A stretch of DNA of 64,000 bases, from the NCBI GenBank assembly GCA_944474755.1, contig OX104112.1:67380433-67444432 (forward strand), read 5' to 3'. The position numbers and the translations under genes are program-made. The DNA comes from Limnoperna fortunei (lineage: Eukaryota > Mollusca > Bivalvia > Mytilida > Modiolidae). The notes beneath the pieces were generated by a model. It was not told the DNA's origin. It did not search any database and worked only from the letters and a program-made list of their open reading frames with translations. This document shows positions 1-12,129 of the stretch, piece after piece (position 1 is the stretch's first letter; each line of letters begins with the position of its first letter).

Positions 1-32
<32 letters not shown>
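1..32 (+). repeat. (AT)n microsatellite at window edge
   Basis: A pure AT dinucleotide run, truncated by the window start. Confidence 0.95.
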
Positions 33-36
<4 letters not shown>

Positions 37-1261
37 CCTATAAACAATTAAAAAAATAGTTTAAGCCGTGGTTTAAGCATATTACCCGTATAAACAGAAA
101 GAACAAAACTGTGAGGCTCAGTAAGGTAAATCGTACATTACAAGCACAAAACGTATGACAAAGCAATATAAAGATTGAATGTATTTGTATATTTTAAGCT
201 GTGACAACATGTTGATGTGCAGTGAACAAAAGTTGTAAGTATCTAATTTACGGTTTGTTAGTTGTAATTTTTCGATGACCTTGTTTACATGCGACAAGTA
301 ACATTTTTTCTTAAGGACGAGCAACTTAACATACCATTTGAAAACATCTATTTACAAGTTTCAATTGATAACATTGCTTGTTTTTCATATATGAGGATTT
401 CAATTTTTGTTTCTTTACACGTATAAAGCAGTATTGAAAGTTTGTAAAATGCGATAAATAAATATAAAATGTACTAGAAAAATTACAATGCACCAGCAAA
501 TTAAGAGCGAAAAAATAAATTTTAGACATTTCTCGCTGTGGCTTTTATTCATACAATATGGCAGTGACTATTAAATGATAGTATTTGCAACAATAATATT
601 GAATAACTTTTTTGGCTAGTTAAAAAGACCTTTTATAAATGAAACACCCGCAGTATCGTCGATGGATGCTTATTATTTTTTTCATACCAATTGTGCTCCT
701 GAACGGATCCCCAATTCCGAGTATTATTGTCATAATGGGAACCGTTCGTAGATCTTTATGATACATAAGGTTATAAGTTATTGCCTTTTAATAACATCGA
801 TACAGGTTAAACCATCAGTCAATGACGTTACTGAACAAATAGGTGCCATATGATTAAATACTTAATAAATAAATGGTTTCTGGCATGTACGCATAGTGAT
901 AAAGCAGGTAAAATCCCCTTGTTTAAGGCCTCGTTTAATCCCTCCCAGAAACTATGTCTATTTATTTGAACAAAATACGCGTACCCCATTAACGTTACGT
1001 TGGCGTTATATCAATCTTGAGCTGTTGGATACTATAAAAGGAGAAACACTTAAAAAATTACTGATTTTTTTTTAAAAAAAAGCTATAAATTGAAAATTTC
1101 GACACGTGTTTTACATAGTGTTACATTGTTTGGTTTTACGATACTAATTTGTCTATTTATGAAGTTTTTGCGCTTGTATAAAATTTTGACATGTTAAAAA
1201 CCCTGTTACGACATATACCTGCAACAGAATACGGGAGCATTTGTGCCACGATTTAAGAGGT
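33..1261. other. AT-rich non-coding stretch
   Basis: No open frame with coding character and no recognisable repeat. Confidence 0.6.
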
Positions 1262-1400
1262 TAAGATATGTATCTATGATAGGTGTGAGCTGGCATTACA
1301 ATACTAATTCTTGTTTCGTTTCCTGAACCAAAGAAAGACAAGAATACCAGGATTCCGTAAGCAAGGACCGCGTTTGGAACAATGTTACCCTTCATGAGCA
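1262..1400 (-). CDS. Possible small exon with signal-peptide-like segment
   Basis: The minus strand has an acceptor-like CTTACGGTCAG followed by MLMKGNIVPNAVLAYG, then a hydrophobic ILVFLSFFG and a stop about 47 codons later. It lies 120 bases downstream of the possible proline-rich exon, but their phases do not join into a longer frame. It is too short to identify. Confidence 0.15.
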
Positions 1401-1518
1401 TCTGACCGTAAGTAAATGTCTTTTATTGAATATTTAGCTGCGTTTAGTCATAACAAGTTTTTTAAGGTTATTTGTTTAAGAATTATAGTAGCTCATAAAT
1501 AAATTAATAAAAAAATAA

Positions 1519-1730
1519 TTAATTAAGCCAATCGCTAACTAAACACAAACCTGGAGTATTTTGTGGTGGTGCTGCTGCTGCTGGTGGTGGTGGTGGTGGT
1601 GGTGGTGGTGGTGGTGGAGGCGGTTGAGGCGGCAGCCTTTGTGGTGGTAGTGGTGGTCGTCTTGGTGGTCCAGGTGGGGGAGGATGATGTGCCGGTCGTT
1701 GGTGATGGTAATGCAAGCCATCAATTATGT
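1519..1730 (-). CDS. Possible proline-rich exon
   Basis: On the minus strand a possible acceptor TTTTTATATAG|AATTC is followed by an open frame FINIIDGLHYHHQ, then a Pro/Arg/Gln segment, a run of 14 prolines, four alanines and QNTPGLCLVSDWLN with a stop. The run is encoded by mixed CCA/CCG/CCT codons outside the pure microsatellite core, which mildly favours real coding. A weak donor (CCAG|GTTTGT) lies near 1549. No domain is recognised and a microsatellite by-product is equally possible. Confidence 0.25.
1562..1618 (+). repeat. (GGT)n microsatellite
   Basis: A GCT/GGT trinucleotide run. Read on the minus strand it encodes polyalanine and polyproline. Confidence 0.9.
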
Positions 1731-1852
1731 TGATGAATTCTATATAAAAAAACGTAAATTATTCTGTCGTTAACATGTTTTATTGGCAAAAACTCTAGAT
1801 AAGCACGTGATTTTTGCAAATTTTGTGTGAGGTTGGTGTATTTATAGACTCA

Positions 1853-2393
1853 ACTTATTGGTTCGAGCGATCTTTCCAGAGCCCCCCATGATTGCGTTTA
1901 AACAACCCAACAGTCTCCGCAACTTATTGGTTCGAGCAGAGATTGCAAACCCCAGCACTGCCGCTGGCAGAAGTCAGTCTTGTGGTGACAAACGCTGCAA
2001 ATGTTGCAAACATATGGAACCCTTGTCTACATTTAACAGCAAAGTCACAGGTAAACAGTACAAAATATTCACTACTGTTAACTGGAAAAGCTCGAATGCC
2101 ATTTACATTCTTGAGTGCCCCATCTGTGGCTTACAATATGTCGGCAAGTCCAAACAGCCATTCCACAAAAACGACTGAATGGTCACAGAAGTGACCTAAC
2201 TAAGAAACAGTTTCTGCCCGTAAGCCAACACTTCAGACTGCCCGACCACACTCCAAAGGATTTTGATCACATAAAAATCCTAATTATCGAGCAAAACTGC
2301 AAGTGGCGAGACTCTGAACGGGGGGCCCGAGAGTGATTCTGGATCAAAGAGCTCTGCTCTGTACACCCCAATGGAATAAACAAAAAACAATAA
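1853..2393 (+). pseudogene. Penelope-like element, GIY-YIG endonuclease C-terminus (broken)
   Basis: Frame 1 (to about 2178) reads FKQPNSLRNLLVRAEI, then the Cys-rich CGDKRCKCCKHM and IYILECPICGLQYVGKSKQP, the GIY-YIG region of Penelope-like elements. After a frameshift near 2165-2178 the reading continues in frame 3 with KRLNGHRSDL, VSQHFRLPDH and FDHIKILIIEQ. A TGA at 2334-2336 interrupts before FWIKELCSVHPNGINKK and the terminal TAA (2391-2393). The reverse transcriptase part is missing. The downstream block 'ctgaagaaggcc..ggtcgaaaatgtt' (2614-2640) fits a Penelope 3' UTR. Confidence 0.8.
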
Positions 2394-2798
2394 ATATCAT
2401 TCAATTTATAAATAATAAATTCATGAATATCAAGAAGTTAAAGATAGGATGGTTTATACAACTGTACAGTACTCCCTTATGTAATGACTGATAGATGTGA
2501 TTCGAGAAAGTTCAAGATCAATAAAATCAGATCCGTTCACATCACTACCGGATGCTGATGTACCAACATCCAAATTTTATCGTTTATTATAGATTGATAT
2601 TGACACTGAAGAAGGCCATCAGTTGGTCGAAAATGTTGTCATATTTATTAATATAATTATTTTATAGTAGAAACATCTTTATATTTGTATCGTTGCATAA
2701 TTCTCTAGACTTATATATTATTTTTTTGTTTATGCGCTGTATCGTCATGTTGGCGATCCGATACTTAGTAAGTGTATTGGTTGGTAGCTTCCTTTAGA

Positions 2799-2801
<3 letters not shown>
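2394..2801 (+). other. Penelope-like element 3' flank
   Basis: Non-coding. It contains the 'gaagaaggcc' block and, at about 2683-2735, a stretch ('tgtatcgttgcataat', 'ctagacttatatatta') that recurs as one arm of a hairpin at 53390-53416. Confidence 0.5.

Positions 2802-2866
<65 letters not shown>
2802..2866 (+). repeat. (AT)n microsatellite
   Basis: A pure dinucleotide run between the Penelope-like flank and a GC-rich inverted repeat. Confidence 0.95.
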
Positions 2867-2870
<4 letters not shown>

Positions 2871-2911
2871 TTCAGGTTGTTGTGGTGTATATAGTCCATA
2901 TATTTTTCAAA

Positions 2912-3032
2912 CCTCGCCCCACAAAAGAGGCCCACCAGGCGCCAACCATATTTTTGTTGTTCACTTTATACAAAAATGTACAAAAATGTACGGTTCCGTA
3001 GGCGCCTGGTGGGGCTCTTTGGTGAGGCGAGG
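2912..3032. repeat. GC-rich inverted repeat (32-bp arms)
   Basis: Arms 2912-2943 and 3001-3032 begin CCTCGCC and end AGGCGCC. They pair with only a few mismatches around a 57-base AT-rich spacer that holds a doubled 'caaaaatgta'. Confidence 0.8.
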
Positions 3033-3214
3033 TGTTGCGCTCCGTGTATGTTGTTTGTACATTGTAGTGTAGTTATAATTATTTTTATTAGACAAATATA
3101 TTATTTTTTTTATTTGTAATTGTTTCAGTCTGCTTCTGACTGATCCAGCACCACTTGTGTCCAGCACTTATTAAACGAGATTGTTGTTGCTATTTATAGA
3201 ATACTTATATTATA

Positions 3215-3371
3215 TATATAATTAAACCCAACACTGTTAGATTTAGATTTTTACACTGTCAAATTTTTGCTTTCCCTCAGCGGGATTCGAACTCACACCG
3301 TTGTGACACTGTGGCACCAAATCGCCTGCACTATGTCCAGCGGTCTAGACCCCTCGGCCAAATCCGCTATA
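3215..3371 (-). repeat. tRNA-Leu-derived SINE, copy 1 (minus)
   Basis: Reverse-complement copy of the SINE at 53640-53802. It retains the A-box TGGCCGAGGGG and the B-box GAGTTCGAATCCC and ends next to a (TA)n stretch. A short plus-strand piece of the same head (3378-3413) follows in opposite orientation. Confidence 0.8.
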
Positions 3372-3699
3372 AACTAAGTCCGCTGGACATAGTGCAGGAG
3401 ATTTGGTGCCTGCAAATATTCGTGTTTCAAAAAGGAACACAAATTACCAGGATAAATTAGAAAGTTTTTAATATATAGCCACGACCCCCCATTTCCCCCC
3501 GAATAATCTTCATTTGAAACATTTTTGGATAGACGCTGCAGATATTCTTCAACGTTTATTGAGTAATGAACGGTCATTATTAATTTGGGGGGTGGAGGGT
3601 GGGACCAGTGCATTTGAAATTTCCGGTGTAAAAAGTCCTATCTCCTAAAAATACAAAAAAGTTGCTGTCCTAAATCAGATGTGTTATAAAAAAAAGTTG

Positions 3700-4015
3700 T
3701 TGTCTATGTAGTGAATATTTTAGTGTAAACAGTATTTATTAGCCAATAGATGATATAATAACAAACAGATAACATAGATTGGGATTGGAAAACAAGTGAC
3801 AAGCACTTTTACAAGTTCCTCTCCCAAAGAAAACATAAAAAGAGATGGTACAAAATAATAAATGGTTTCATATCAAAGATAATGACCATACACTGATAAA
3901 TTCAAATAACATAAATAAATGTAGTTAATATAATGTATATAGTTTAAAGCCAACAGTATCAAGAGCCTCTATAAGATTTATAATAGCGCAAATTACCTAG
4001 GGTACAAATATTACA
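3700..4015 (-). other. Probable 3' UTR of the LINE
   Basis: AT-rich non-coding DNA directly downstream of the LINE stop on the minus strand. I see no clear terminal repeat or target duplication. Confidence 0.35.
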
Positions 4016-5990
4016 TCAGTTGAACCTTTTAGTATGCAATATAAATTCTTGAATTACAATGAAGTTTTCCGAGTTCACATTATCAGAAAGAGTACTGTCA
4101 CCATATAGCAGCTTATCTACAGTAATGGGAGCATATGAAAGGCGGTCTAACATATGGCGCCTCTGAATATCGTATTGGGCACAATTTAAGAAATAATGCG
4201 CAGGACTTTCGACTTGACCACAGATACAAAACGGATTTTCGACTATGTTTTTGGAAAATAGGTGGGCATTTAAGCCACTACTCTGGGTTCTTATTCTAGT
4301 ATGAAAAATCTGACCCATCCTCTTACCAGCGTAAAAATATTTGGGAACAGGACGAGTTTTTCGGATATGGTTTTTTAAACAAGATAAAGATAAATTTCTA
4401 GTATCTATCGGAAGCTGATTCCACAATCTAACAGATGATGGTAAAAAACTGTTATGATAATAGCTAGTTCTGGTATGTATGTTGATCAGGTTGGCAGCAT
4501 TACGAGTACAATGATCATGCAAGTCACCGTGAGATGGTGGTACTAAGTTTGATAAATACATAGGAACATTGTTGTTGACCATCTGATGGAATAAGATAAT
4601 CTTGTGATTTGTCCGTCTGTCTCTCAACGTCTCCCACCCCGTCTCTTGCATAAGAGTACTCAAACTAGTCAGTTTTGAAGCACCAGTGACTATTCGTGCA
4701 GCCTCATAGTTTATCTGTTCCAATCTGTCCTTCATATATTCTGTACAATTGTCCCAGATAACATCTGCATATTCGAGAATAGGACGAATAAATGAGAAGT
4801 ACATGGTTTCAAGAGATCTCCTGTCAACTATAAACTTCAGACGTCGTAAAAGATTTAAACGGACGGATGCCTTCTTAATAATCTCGTTAATATGAGTATA
4901 CCAGCCGCCATCACTACAGAAAATAAGACCGATATGCTTATGGGACTGAACAGTAGTAATAACTGTACCATCCATGAGCAACCGGTGGTGATGATCTGGA
5001 TCAGCCTTCCTAGAAATTATCAACGTTTCAGTTTTCTTAGGATTAAATGAGACTAACCATCTATTGGCCCATCTACTAATTCTTTGCATGTCAGAATTAA
5101 GCATAATTGATGCCAAGAGAGGGCTGTCAACTATAGCATAGATACTAGTATCATCAGCGAAAAGTTTTATATCGCAGTTAACTTCATCAACGATATCATT
5201 GATAAATACTAGAAATAACATAGGACCCAGAATAGAACCTTGAGGAACACCAGCATTTATTGATACCCATGAGGACTCTTGACCATTAAGAACCACCCTT
5301 TGTTTTCTATCATCGAGATAACTATCGAACCAGTTTAATAATCTACCCGTGACGCCCATTTTTTGCAATTTATAAATCAACCCTCTATGCCAAACACGAT
5401 CGAAAGCCTTACTGATGTCGAAAAAAACAATGCGTATATCCTTTCCCTCGTCTAGAGCTCTAGAAAATACGTCTGATAAATACAATAACTGGTTTACTGT
5501 AGAATCTTTCAGAGTAAAACCAGACTGGTGTTCCGACAACATGTTGCGTATAAAATTCATCAAGTGTTTGTAAACACACTTTTCGAAAACTTTACTTATA
5601 ACACTCAATAAGGATATAGGTCGATAATTACCAAGACAGCTTTTATCGTCCTTCTTAAATACCGGTATCACATTCGCCCTTTTCCATGACTTAGGAAAAT
5701 ACATGGTCGACAGACTTAAATTAAAAATTGTACAAAGAGGCTTACAAAGTATATCAAATCCCATTTTTAACAACCTCGGACTGACCCCATCAGGGCCAGA
5801 AGCCTTGGTAACATTAATAATTTGAAGCACATCTTTTACATCACTCTCTGTAATATTTAATAGATTAAGTTGTCTATCTGGTATAGAATCGATGTTCGGA
5901 ACCGTTTTATTTTATGGTGACAATTCAGTATTTATGTTTTGTAAAATAAATTGTTCAATTACATTATGTTGTTTTGAATTGAAACGAAAC
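4016..5990 (-). pseudogene. Non-LTR retrotransposon (LINE) reverse transcriptase, 5'-truncated
   Basis: A frame of about 630 codons is open from about 5911 to the stop at 4016-4018. It begins KTVPNIDSIPDRQLNLL and continues KASGPDGVSP, the N-terminal RT block. Counting from the GTG at 5830, further RT blocks are NYRPISLLSV (about 69-78), FDISKAFDRV (about 137-146), GVPQGSILGP (about 194-203) and the catalytic FADD (224-227). The distal part ends in a Cys/His cluster (FCICGQVESPAHYFLNC) found in many LINE ORF2 ends. Upstream of an in-frame TAA at about 5914 the same frame continues to about 5990 (RFNSKQHNVIEQF). There is no start codon and no endonuclease domain, so the copy is 5'-truncated. 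The family resembles jockey/CR1-type elements. Confidence 0.85.
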
Positions 5991-7190
5991 ATCATAAAAA
6001 ATATTTTTTTATTAATGTTATTGTTATGAAAAAAAAACGTGTTGTATTATTAGTGTTGAAAATAACGAAACTTGGAGTCCCATGTAAATGCAAGCATTAA
6101 AAATTATGTTATGTGGCATTTTGCACCTGTCCAAACCCTACAATAATATTGACTGGTCCCTTATATGCCTAAGCATATTGTATTCGTGATAATGTACATA
6201 TAAAATTTAATACATCTTTTACAATTTAGGATCCGGAAAAAATACTGATATTAATTTGTTTCCTATAGATACAGTAATTTTATTAATAAAACAGGATCAA
6301 AGTAAGTTACATCATAAACAAATAAACTGTTATCTTTTACAGCTGTAATAATAGTTAAAATCAATTGTGTGTATTGGAAAACTAATGAATTTTAATACTT
6401 GCGTTGCTCAGAGCAAATTGGGCAATAGGCGGTTTGATTGTTGTCTCAATCTCTCCACAATGGCGAATCAGCTATATTTAAAGAAAACACGTCCAATTTT
6501 AGGGGACTACACTCTTTTTTGTAACCGAGAATGTTGCATTTGTGCATTCCTCTTCTCTACTCCATAATATTGAGGATTTCGTTTGGTCTTCCTTTGTGCG
6601 GACTTGAAAGATGACACTATGGCACTTAACTTAGCATTAAGATATCGAATTCCAAGACCGTACAGTTGAAGGACATTTCCAGTTCAATAAAACATTCATT
6701 ATAGTACTGTATTATTACGCCTGGATGTTTTAAAGATGAAGACGCCCGTTTGGCTTTTAACTCAATTTTAAACTGGTTTGGAGTACAGAAAATACAAAAT
6801 GAAAGCCTTACAAGGTTAGCATTTTTGTGCGACGAACTATATCTTGTGACGTAATCTTTTTTCGATGACAAAGTTGCAGTTATTTTTAATGTTGACATGT
6901 TTTATAGCCTTTTAACTAGTAAATAAGGAACAACATCTATTTTTATCAACTATTTGAAACAATTCGTATGAGACTATGACATCTGTTTTGTTTTATGACA
7001 AAACATATTTCGAGTGACTATGTCGCACGTGGTCTACAGTAACAAACAAGTACATTGATGAAAAAATACAGCACTCTTGTATCATAAAGATTTGAAAAAA
7101 ATCTAACATTGAAAATTTATTTATATTTCATTCACATGAACAAAAGGAAAAAAATGACTAATTGTTTACGAACAATTAGAAGGTCTTTCC
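5991..7190. other. Non-coding AT-rich stretch
   Basis: No recognisable gene or repeat. Confidence 0.55.
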
Positions 7191-9620
7191 CATGTTGTGC
7201 ATGCATTAGTCTATTTTACGGTTTTCGAGTTATTTCGTTAAAAACTATTTTAACATAGGTCTTTATCATTTGTCACCATGTCCATGAGGGTTATGCTCCT
7301 TGAGGATTCGTTAAATCTGCTTGGTTAATAAACAACAAAGGTCGCGCCTTAATGAGATGAACATTTTTCTTTTTTTTTTACTTCTAGTCTATCTTCATTT
7401 ACATTGATAAAAAGTTCATGCTCAAAGGTCATCGATAACTTTTTACCTTGAGACTATTTTCAAGTTCATGACTAAAGATGATCAATGGTAAAGACACCCG
7501 TGTCTTTACGACTATTGGTTTTGATGACTTGGTCCGAAACTGTCCATTGACGTAAAACTTCTTTAGGAGTCGTTAAATCTGCTCGGTCAAAACACAACAA
7601 TGCTGTGCTTTAGTAAGATGAACTTTTTCATAATATGACTTTTAGTCTATTTTTTACGGTTTTTGAATTATAATGATAACAAGATTAGTGGCCTAACGTC
7701 AAGGTCACTATTAAACATTGACCTTGAAACCTTGTTAAAGGCCATGTTACAGGATGACTAATGGTGAAGAAACTACGTGTTTTCGACTTACGGTTTGTGA
7801 GTTTTTGCAATAAACGGAGTCCTTGAAACATTTAAGGGACACCGCTCACCTCAGCTCGTTAAACGTTATTAACAAAATATCTCACAAAATCGTCTAAAAT
7901 TCCTTAACATTTACCACCTTTCAGTTTTCGAGGTTAGGACAAAGTGTTACTTCTAGTCATGAACGTTAATTATTTGAGAAAAGCAAGTACTCTCAAGTCA
8001 GACATTATATGGTTGTTAAGGACTTCTGTGCCCGTTTTTATTTGTTTCCGGTTGAAAAATATGTATCAGAAAGGCACGTTATCCCGATTCAAAAAATATA
8101 AGGACTTTTTTATTACGGTTACTTGCTGCTATGGTCTAACCTGAACCCATGACATTGGATTGGTCTCAAATCAAAGCTCTTTTCATACTGATCGCTTTAA
8201 CTATGAAAGTTTACGATACTATGTCTAACTGTTTTCAAGTTAAAATAAAAAAAACAATTTACCAAAACATGTTAAAAGCAATAACTCGAAAACAGTTTAT
8301 CGAACATTTTCGGTCAAAGCACAACAAAGTTGCGTCTTAAAAATCATCATGAAGACATACCAAACACTTTTGGATATCGTGGAAGTCTTACGTTTGTCGA
8401 GTTATATTGATAACAAGATTTACGGTGTTTGAGAAGATAAGGTCTGTGTAAGGAAAACTTATTTGGCTTTCAAAACACAGCTTTAGAAAATATAGTCAAA
8501 GTTCATAATCCAATGTTTTAAAATGAGATGCTGTGAACTCTCAAACTGATGGGCTTTGAAAAACTAGAAAAATTAAAAGAATAACAATAATAAATAAAGA
8601 TTTAAGCGTTCTAAAACTATTAAATAAATATGTTTCCACTTAAAAGAACACCTATAATAAATGACAATGAAACTTAAAATCTAAACAACATTAGTAATTT
8701 GTCTTTAGAAATTTAAAGTACAAATTTGATAGAAAAGCTATTTAGATATCTTTTAAAATAAGAAAGGTTATTAAATAGAACGTAAGAAAACTTGAAAGAC
8801 CTTGACAACTGATCTTTTAATCGATGCATATATTATTCATGCACAATAAGCATTTATAAGAGTGGGCCACTTATCATACATAGGAAATGGGAATAAAGTT
8901 TAAAATAGGACTTTGACCATGACTTTTTATTGCGTGATCTTGACCATACCAAATGTAAACAATGATCAACATTAAAAGATCTTATGTCAATATCTCTTCA
9001 AGCTATTTAGATATGACTACTTAACACTAATATAAAAAATTAGAAGATGACCCTTGAAAACAGATACAAGGTCAAGGGTCAAAATGGTCTTTGGTGAAGA
9101 CCCCATGCATATACTGTCAAAAGTTTATGAGATATTAATGAAAACTACTTATCAATGGTTGTAATGGGAAATAACTCCTACAAGATGAAGGCAAATCATT
9201 TCCCTCTAAATCTGACAAACTTGAGTTTTTATAAGGCCAACATTTTACCCATTATAAGTTATAGCTTGTCTTTTACTGTTTCAAAGAAATTGCGATCACA
9301 AGACAATGTCAAAATATAAACATTACCTTGACCTTTGACCTTGTGTCTATTTTCAAGGTCAATGATGACCAATAATGAAGGTCCCATGTTATAGTTACTA
9401 AAGTATTGCTATTTACAATAACTTGCATTAATCCAGAAAAGGAACTCTTACAAAATGCCAATTTAAAAAAATGACATTTAAAGACCTTAATAAGATCTAA
9501 ATTTGTAGTTTTGTATCTTTTATGGTTAAGGAGGAGATCCGCATACAACACAAGGTCAAAAATTAAAATGGGACCTTGACCTTTGATCTTGTGGCACTTT
9601 TCAGTGAAAACAACAAGTCT
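7190..9620. repeat. Old diverged dispersed repeats rich in AGGTCA half-sites
   Basis: Blocks such as 'gttaaatctgc(t)tggt..aacacaacaa', 'aagatgaac', and 'tttacggtttt(t)gagtta' recur at about 7290, 7570 and 8290. The 8880-9620 part carries many 'aaggtca' and 'ttgacctt' pieces, including TGACCTTTGACCT at 9329-9341. This looks like a decayed repeat field with no open frame of note. Confidence 0.45.
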
Positions 9621-11300
9621 GTATCAAAGCTGGTTCAAGCATATAAGAAGTCATCAAAATTCTTTGCGCGATATGTAACAAATTGTCTCGATCCACTGCT
9701 GACCATCTTGCACAACTTTTATTTATCTTAACAAAAGCATTTGTACAGAAGTTAATAATAAAGGGATACCATCTTTTCCAGGTAGACTACTATGTCTATG
9801 AGCGTAGCTTTGAAAAAAAAGAAAACCAGTATTACAGGCTATCTCGGATGAAAAGGGCTATTTTGTGTATACAATTTTAGAGTATGGCGACTTTTGTAAA
9901 ATGCAATCAAAAAATGTTATTATAAATTGTCAAAAATTTATTTAATAACGCGTGAACATTAATTTTAATTTAAGTATATTTAGGATTTAATATACTGTGC
10001 GCAAAAAAGGCAGAATACATTTTTGCAGTTGATAAATGATTTTTTAGAAGTGGTTCAATAATTGTTTTAGCATACCGCTCAATATCTCTTTGATTCACTA
10101 AATTTAAAACCACGAATTCAAATGAAAGCTCATCCATGTATTTAAACCGTTTACACAAAAATCAGAAATTCAAATTAGCCCTTACAGCAGGACTTAAAAT
10201 TTTATGGGAAAACCGTTCTTTACGGCGGTGAAAATTTTTGTTAAACGCTTCTCTGGCGGGTTACAAATACACATTTTGTATGCCAGTGTAATATTAAAAG
10301 AACCAATAATAAAGCCGTCGTTTTTGGAAAAGACCTTCTGCTTAAACATGTTAAGTTATGTTTTGTTCAAAATTAAAGGGAAATAATTGTATTTATTTTA
10401 ATTGTTTATTCTTGTTTAAATTTCATCAGATAACTCACCGAAAAGAATTAATCCGTATATAATTCTCAGAAAATACACCATCTTATTATTCCCACCTATA
10501 GTGCGTTAGATTGACGGCATGCTACTGGAAATACTACCTATTTTTTGTTTGGACCTACTATATTGTATGACAGAAGGAACAAATAAATGTTTTTTTGAAT
10601 AATATATGATTTTGTGACATATGTCAGTAATAAAAGACCCTTAGATTCGGGTCTGTATGTGACAACTGGCTCATTACGACTATCGTAAAATGTTCAACAA
10701 AGGGGTCCAGCAAGGTTCATACCTAAGTATATTATAATTACCGACTAACAACATGATATGTATTTATAACGTGATACCATTTACAAACATGAATCTACTA
10801 ACCCATTTGTTACATTACAGGAAGGACACATTGAAATAAAAAAAATCATTTATGTAATACTTCTATTCTTTTTTAATTATCCTGAATGTGTAAATTTACT
10901 TGAGATAAAATGTATTTATGTGACAATATAGGTATTTTTCTTTGCAAGAGTGATTTATGACATTTTTTTAGTAAAACATAAAAAATGTTTTGTGGTTTAG
11001 AAAATGTCACTACAATATTTCACTCACCTACTTTACAGTTCACTGAGGTATAGAATGTTAGATGTCCCAAATAAATTTTATAATGTTCAATTATAAGGTT
11101 TTCAACGTCGACGTACTACTGTATAGTTCTTGTAGGGGGCATTGAAAACTATTTACACTTGAATTCTACAACGAAATTATCATTTCATGGAAAAGTATTT
11201 GTTGGGAAGATAATACAAGGTTGAAACTCAAAAACAATTTTACGTTCACGTTATGCATATGGTGGCATCATATTTCGCCGCAGACTCAAATAAAATAAAC
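9621..11300. other. Non-coding AT-rich stretch
   Basis: No supported gene. The short frames have no coding signature. Confidence 0.5.
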
Positions 11301-11304
11301 TGTC

Positions 11305-12110
11305 TTATTTCGAATGAAGATTTTATACTCCTTTCGTATTGCGAGTGGGTTGTTTAAGACTTCTTTCGTATTGCGGCTCTAAGTTTTTTAAAACTTTTTT
11401 TCGTATTACGAGTGGGATGTTTTACGAATTGCGGGCTTGAGGGTTTTATACTCCTTTCATATTGCGCTTATGGGAGGCTTTACATGTATACTAATTTCGT
11501 ATTCTGGATGGGAGGTTTTATACTAATTTCGTAATTGCGATTTGCAAGTTCTGTTCTACTTTTGCATTACTTACTTATGGGGGTTTTTAACGTCCTTGAC
11601 TACCGTAAAACGGTCTCGCACGGACTTTCTTTTGTATTGCTGATGTGAAGCTTTATATTCCTTTTCCATTGCTGGTGGGAGGTTTTATACTCCTTTTGCA
11701 TGGCGGGTGAGGGAGTTTATACTCCTATTGCGATCTGAGGTAATATACTCCTTTTGGGAGGCTTTATACTCCGTCTGTGTTGCGGTTGGGAGGCCTATAC
11801 ACTCCGTTCGTGTTTCGAGTGGGATGTTGTATACTCCTTCCGTATTGTGGGATATAAGTATTATTCTCCTTTTGTTTTGGGGGTGGTAATCTTTATACTA
11901 TCGTAATGCGAGTTGGAGGATGTATTTAGTTTGGGAGGTTTTATACTCCAGGAGTGTTATGGGGATAATGCTTTATATTTCTTTTGTGTTGCGTGTGTGA
12001 GGACTTCTACTACGGGTATTTCGTTTTGCGGGTGGAAGGTTGTACACTTTTGTATTTCGTGTGGAATGTTTTATAATCCTGCTTGTTGCGGGTGTGATCC
12101 TAAATACTGC
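11305..12110 (+). repeat. Degenerate tandem array of about 33-37-bp units
   Basis: A unit of the form TTTTATACTCC + TTTCGTATTGCGGGTGGGA + GG recurs with heavy divergence, for example near 11321, 11439, 11491, 11650, 11687, 11764 and 11938. The T/G-rich composition contrasts with its neighbours. Confidence 0.75.
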
Positions 12111-12129
12111 GTTCGTATTTTCAACTTTT

